Shown here: piece after piece, positions 61,081-64,000 of the stretch
How positions within the stretch are numbered: the first letter of the stretch is position 1
Layout of the letters: the number at the start of each line of letters is the position of its first letter
Source: Gilvimarinus agarilyticus
Lineage (GTDB): Bacteria; Pseudomonadota; Gammaproteobacteria; Pseudomonadales; Cellvibrionaceae
Length of the DNA: 64,000 nucleotides
Reading direction: 5' to 3'
Assembly (NCBI RefSeq): GCF_000832015.1
Contig: NZ_JXCJ01000001.1
Coordinates: 1,651,350-1,715,349 of the forward strand
Made by a program: the position numbers and the translations under genes
Notes under the pieces: model-generated
Seen by the model: only the letters and a program-made list of their open reading frames with translations
What the model was told of the DNA's origin: nothing
The model's database searches: none

Positions 61081-63447
61081 ATGTCACGCATTAACCTGGA
61101 TTTAAGCGGCTTTCGCTGGCAGATGGAGCGCATGCGCCCGGGCCAGGGCGAAAAAGAAGGGCTGCACTTATTGCCCGCCGAGTATCAGGGTACTCACTTT
61201 AGCTGGAACTTTGCCAATGTGCCGGGCGATGTCTATACCGATTTGCACCGCGCCAACGAAATTGCCGATCCTTACTTTGGCCGCAATATGCACCGTGCCA
61301 AGTGGGTGGCCGAATATGAATGGTGGTACAGCCGCCGCTTTGCGCTACCTGACGACATGCAAGGCAAAAAAATTCGCCTGATTTTTGAAGGTGTGGATTA
61401 CAGCTGCAGCGTGTGGTTAAACGGCCACTTTTTAGGTCGTCACGAAGGCATGTTCTCGGAGTTCGAGTTTGATATTACCGATGCTGTCAGCTTTGCCGAT
61501 TGGCGCGACGGCTCCAACATGTTGATGATCAAGCTGGATCCTCCGCCCAAGAACTATCGCAATTGCGGGGGTAAAAAAGTCAACTTCTCAGGTGATTACT
61601 TTTCAGGGTTGGTGCCGTTTGGCATTTGGCGCCCGGTACGGGTCGAGGCCACCGAGCAAGTGCGCATCGATAACTTGCGTACCGATGTTACCGTGCAGGG
61701 TGACAACCAAGCGCAAGTAGAGCTGAGCGCGCAGATTATTAACCACACTGATACCGATCAAACCGTGGAACTTGTGGGTACTTTAGCGGGTAAAAACTGC
61801 GACGGCGCGGCGCAGAGCTTTAGCCAAAGCGTTACCGTCGCGCCCGGCGAAAACAGCGTTAGCACAACCCTTAAGGTCGACGACGCTAAGCTCTGGTGGC
61901 CCTGGGATATGGGCGAGCAGAATTTGTATCAGCTGGATGTCGCTCTGCAGCAAGGCGGCAAAGAGCTGGACGCCACCTCCGAGGTGATCGGTCTGCGTCA
62001 AGTCACCATGGACTTTAACCCAGGCTATACCCGTGATGACAATGAGTACCCCTGGACATTTTTTATCAACGGCAAGCGGCACTTTTTGCGCTCGGCCTGT
62101 TGGGGCGGGCAACCGTCGTTTTTGTACGGTCGCAACACCCTTAAAAAGTACGAAGATCGCGTAGCAATGGTGCGCGAGGCCAACATTAATAACTTACGTA
62201 TTTTTGGCTGGCACCCGCCGGAAATTCCCGATTTTTATCGTCTGTGCGATGAGATGGGTATTACCGTGTGGACTAACTTTACTCTGGCTACGCAGGCCTA
62301 CCCAAGTGATAAAGCGTTTGTCGATGGCGTGTTGCACGAGTGTATCGAGACGGTTAAACAGCGTCGCAACCACGCCTCCAATATCTTTTGGATGGGCGGC
62401 GAAGAGGTGTTCTTTTCTGGTGCTCACGAGGAAAGTGGCAATAAGCAACTGATGGAGGTGATTGGCGATGCGGTGGCTGAGCACACGAACATCCCCTATG
62501 GCTTGGCATCGCCGCTAAGTTCTGCATCTGCGCAGAACATGGGCTTTAAACCTCATGAGAGTATTCACGCCAACGAGCACTACTACCAGGGCGGCGCCGA
62601 GTTTATGGAGGAGTACTACCCCTCGCTCGACTGCGCCATTATCCCGGAGCTAACGGCGGCCTCTGCGCCTAATATTGAAAGCCTGAAAAAGTTTATCCCC
62701 AGCGATGAGCTATGGCCCATGGGCCCCAGCTGGGCGTACCACTGGGCCGATATCGACATTCTTAAAAATCTTAATTTTGAAGTCTTTGGCGACTACAAAA
62801 TGGATTCGCTGGAAGAGTTTGTCGAGGCGACACAAATTGCTCAGGGCACGGTCATTCAGTTTGCGCTAGAAACCTACCGCCGTCGCAAGCCCAAAATGAG
62901 TGGTGTTGCTTTGTGCCACTTTATGACTCATGTGCCCGATATTAAATGGGGCATTATTGACTACTACGGTGAGAAAAAACGCTCCTTTGAGTGGTTGAAA
63001 CGCACCTACCAACCGTTGTTACCAAGTTTGCAGTTTGACAAGCGCCGCTGGAATGCGGGTAGCGAGTTTAATGCGGGCTTGTGGGTGGTGAACGATTACC
63101 AGCATAGTTTTGAAGGCGTAACGCTCAGCTGGCGAGTGCTCTATCAGGGTAATGAAACCGGTGTTGCTGGTAGCCAGGCCGTGAATGTGGCGACTGACAG
63201 TTCCGCTCACTATGTGGATATCGCCTGGCTGCTGCCGGATAACGCCGAGGGCACTTTTGAGGTAGAAATATCGCTTAGTGATGCCTCGGGTAAAACCCTT
63301 GCCGATAACCACTACACCTTGCTGGTGGGTGATCAGGCGGCAGCCAAGGCTCAAAGCCTTAAATACTTGGCCGAAGCGACCGCGCGGTTAGAAAAGTGTG
63401 GCCACAGTGTGTATCGCTACTGGCCTGACATGTGGGAAATGGAATAA
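61081..63447 (+). CDS. GH2-family glycoside hydrolase, cytoplasmic, beta-mannosidase-like architecture
   Basis: 788 aa, no signal peptide. Jelly-roll N-domain (WWYSRRFALP, GVDYSCSVWLNGHFLGRHEGMF), an Ig-like sandwich near 200-320, then the (beta/alpha)8 domain (NNLRIFGWHPPEIPDFYRLCDEMG). The acid/base region reads FWMGGEEVF with E441-E442, where the usual Asn before the acid/base Glu is replaced by Glu; a nucleophile candidate is E523 in IIPELT. The enzyme should release a monosaccharide from imported oligosaccharide for the dehydrogenase and CoA steps of the operon. Substrate open: beta-galactosidase, beta-mannosidase or another. Starts 11 bases after the aldehyde dehydrogenase with GAGG upstream. 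Confidence 0.8.
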   Translation: MSRINLDLSGFRWQMERMRPGQGEKEGLHLLPAEYQGTHFSWNFANVPGDVYTDLHRANEIADPYFGRNMHRAKWVAEYEWWYSRRFALPDDMQGKKIRLIFEGVDYSCSVWLNGHFLGRHEGMFSEFEFDITDAVSFADWRDGSNMLMIKLDPPPKNYRNCGGKKVNFSGDYFSGLVPFGIWRPVRVEATEQVRIDNLRTDVTVQGDNQAQVELSAQIINHTDTDQTVELVGTLAGKNCDGAAQSFSQSVTVAPGENSVSTTLKVDDAKLWWPWDMGEQNLYQLDVALQQGGKELDATSEVIGLRQVTMDFNPGYTRDDNEYPWTFFINGKRHFLRSACWGGQPSFLYGRNTLKKYEDRVAMVREANINNLRIFGWHPPEIPDFYRLCDEMGITVWTNFTLATQAYPSDKAFVDGVLHECIETVKQRRNHASNIFWMGGEEVFFSGAHEESGNKQLMEVIGDAVAEHTNIPYGLASPLSSASAQNMGFKPHESIHANEHYYQGGAEFMEEYYPSLDCAIIPELTAASAPNIESLKKFIPSDELWPMGPSWAYHWADIDILKNLNFEVFGDYKMDSLEEFVEATQIAQGTVIQFALETYRRRKPKMSGVALCHFMTHVPDIKWGIIDYYGEKKRSFEWLKRTYQPLLPSLQFDKRRWNAGSEFNAGLWVVNDYQHSFEGVTLSWRVLYQGNETGVAGSQAVNVATDSSAHYVDIAWLLPDNAEGTFEVEISLSDASGKTLADNHYTLLVGDQAAAKAQSLKYLAEATARLEKCGHSVYRYWPDMWEME

Positions 63448-63454
63448 ATCCACT

Positions 63455-63477
63455 GCCCCGTCGCGGTGCGACGGGGC
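63455..63477 (+). terminator. Terminator-like hairpin after GH2
   Basis: GCCCCGTCGC-GGT-GCGACGGGGC, a perfect 10-bp stem seven bases after the stop, without a T run. It separates GH2 from the cupin gene; partial read-through is likely. Confidence 0.6.
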
Positions 63478-63506
63478 TCTCACTACTAACTCGATTAAGG
63501 TGTCCG

Positions 63507-63887
63507 ATGTCTTTTCATGTACTTATGTCTCTAGCGGCTACAGGCAGTATCCTCACTCGAGCGGGTGAGCCCGAGACTGTAGAGATTGGTGTTGCAGGCT
63601 GGACAGTGCAAACGCTGGACGATAGTGGGGTCAGCCTACTGGTGCTGCGCGCCGAGCCCGACGCTGAGTTTTTTTCCATGCATACCTCAGAAGATGCTTG
63701 GCTAGCCTATGTCGTGCATGGGAGTGCGACCTTAATAGCCGGCAGCGAGCCCGACGATATTACCGATGGGATGGACTGCACCGCTGGTAGTTTTATTACC
63801 TTTGATGCCAGTACGCCTCACGCCTGGCTCGTGGATAGTGACGGCTTCGAAGTGGTGCTTGCTAAGTTGGTTAGTAGTCCAACTTAG
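63507..63887 (+). CDS. Small cupin-domain protein
   Basis: 126 aa from the ATG at 63507 with TAAGG upstream. Single-domain cupin: the first motif is weak (FFSMHTSEDAWLAYVVHGSATL), the second has GSFITFDASTPHAW, with His near residue 106. Cytoplasmic. It may be a small isomerase or sensor for the preceding operon. The last 113 bases of the window after it show no gene or site I can support. Confidence 0.7.
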   Translation: MSFHVLMSLAATGSILTRAGEPETVEIGVAGWTVQTLDDSGVSLLVLRAEPDAEFFSMHTSEDAWLAYVVHGSATLIAGSEPDDITDGMDCTAGSFITFDASTPHAWLVDSDGFEVVLAKLVSSPT

Positions 63888-64000
63888 CGATAAGCTAAAC
63901 TATTTTATTGTAAGACTGTGTGAAAGCTATCGCCCAGTCGTTGCCGGAGCCACCGAGTCAAATTTTAAAATGTAAAAATTGTTTGGTGTTGGCTTTATAT

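Overview
The window looks like a chromosomal agar (and possibly porphyran) utilisation locus of a marine gammaproteobacterium. The best fit is the Cellvibrionales group around Saccharophagus, Simiduia and Agarilytica. The grounds are secreted agarases with long poly-serine linkers, CBM6 modules and thrombospondin type-3 repeats in front of a GH86 domain, plus TonB receptors without SusD. No tRNA, rRNA, insertion sequence, phage gene or CRISPR array was seen. Family names come from recognised motifs and domain order; no database search was run.

Layout. 1-1126: start of a cytochrome P450 that runs off the left edge. 1538-3673: a GH86 lipoprotein. 3922-9951: a plus-strand operon with a sugar-porter MFS and four enzymes that fit 3,6-anhydro-L-galactose (AHG) oxidation, cycloisomerisation and epimerising redox steps. 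10118-19261: a GH50 lipoprotein, a Tat-exported PhoD-like enzyme and a large modular GH86. 19318-24262: a TetR/HPP pair, a GntR regulator, a zinc alcohol dehydrogenase with an esterase, and an AraC regulator. 24394-27642: galE-galT-galK. 27743-29850: GH117 and a KDG kinase (minus strand). 29974-30154: a candidate non-coding RNA or attenuated leader before galM. 31299-40689: SMP-30 lactonase, SapC-like protein, tryptophan-halogenase-like flavoprotein and two TonB receptors. 40843-47893: a GntR-led operon of sugar-acid dehydratase, transporter, KDG kinase, KDPG aldolase and a second GH50. 48196-52344: a sulfatase and a chemoreceptor. 52526-63887: an IclR-controlled divergent locus whose right arm joins a signal-less solute-binding protein, two class III CoA-transferases, an enoyl-CoA hydratase, an aldehyde dehydrogenase, a GH2 hydrolase and a cupin.

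How it fits together. Surface GH86 and GH50 enzymes cut agarose, TonB receptors import oligosaccharides, GH117 releases AHG, and the AHG pathway (aldehyde dehydrogenase, cycloisomerase, dehydrogenase, reductase, KDG kinase, KDPG aldolase) is complete in the window. D-galactose goes through galM-galK-galT-galE. The P450 could remove 6-O-methyl groups from galactose as formaldehyde, with the alcohol dehydrogenase and esterase as possible detoxifiers.

The strongest non-coding signal is a shared operator, ATTGT-N2-ACAAT, often with a third half-site two bases further on. It lies before the transporter, the cycloisomerase, one GH86, galE, the KDG kinase/ncRNA, both TonB receptors, both GntR regulators, the sulfatase, the chemoreceptor and the solute-binding-protein operon, which ties nearly the whole window into one probable GntR regulon.
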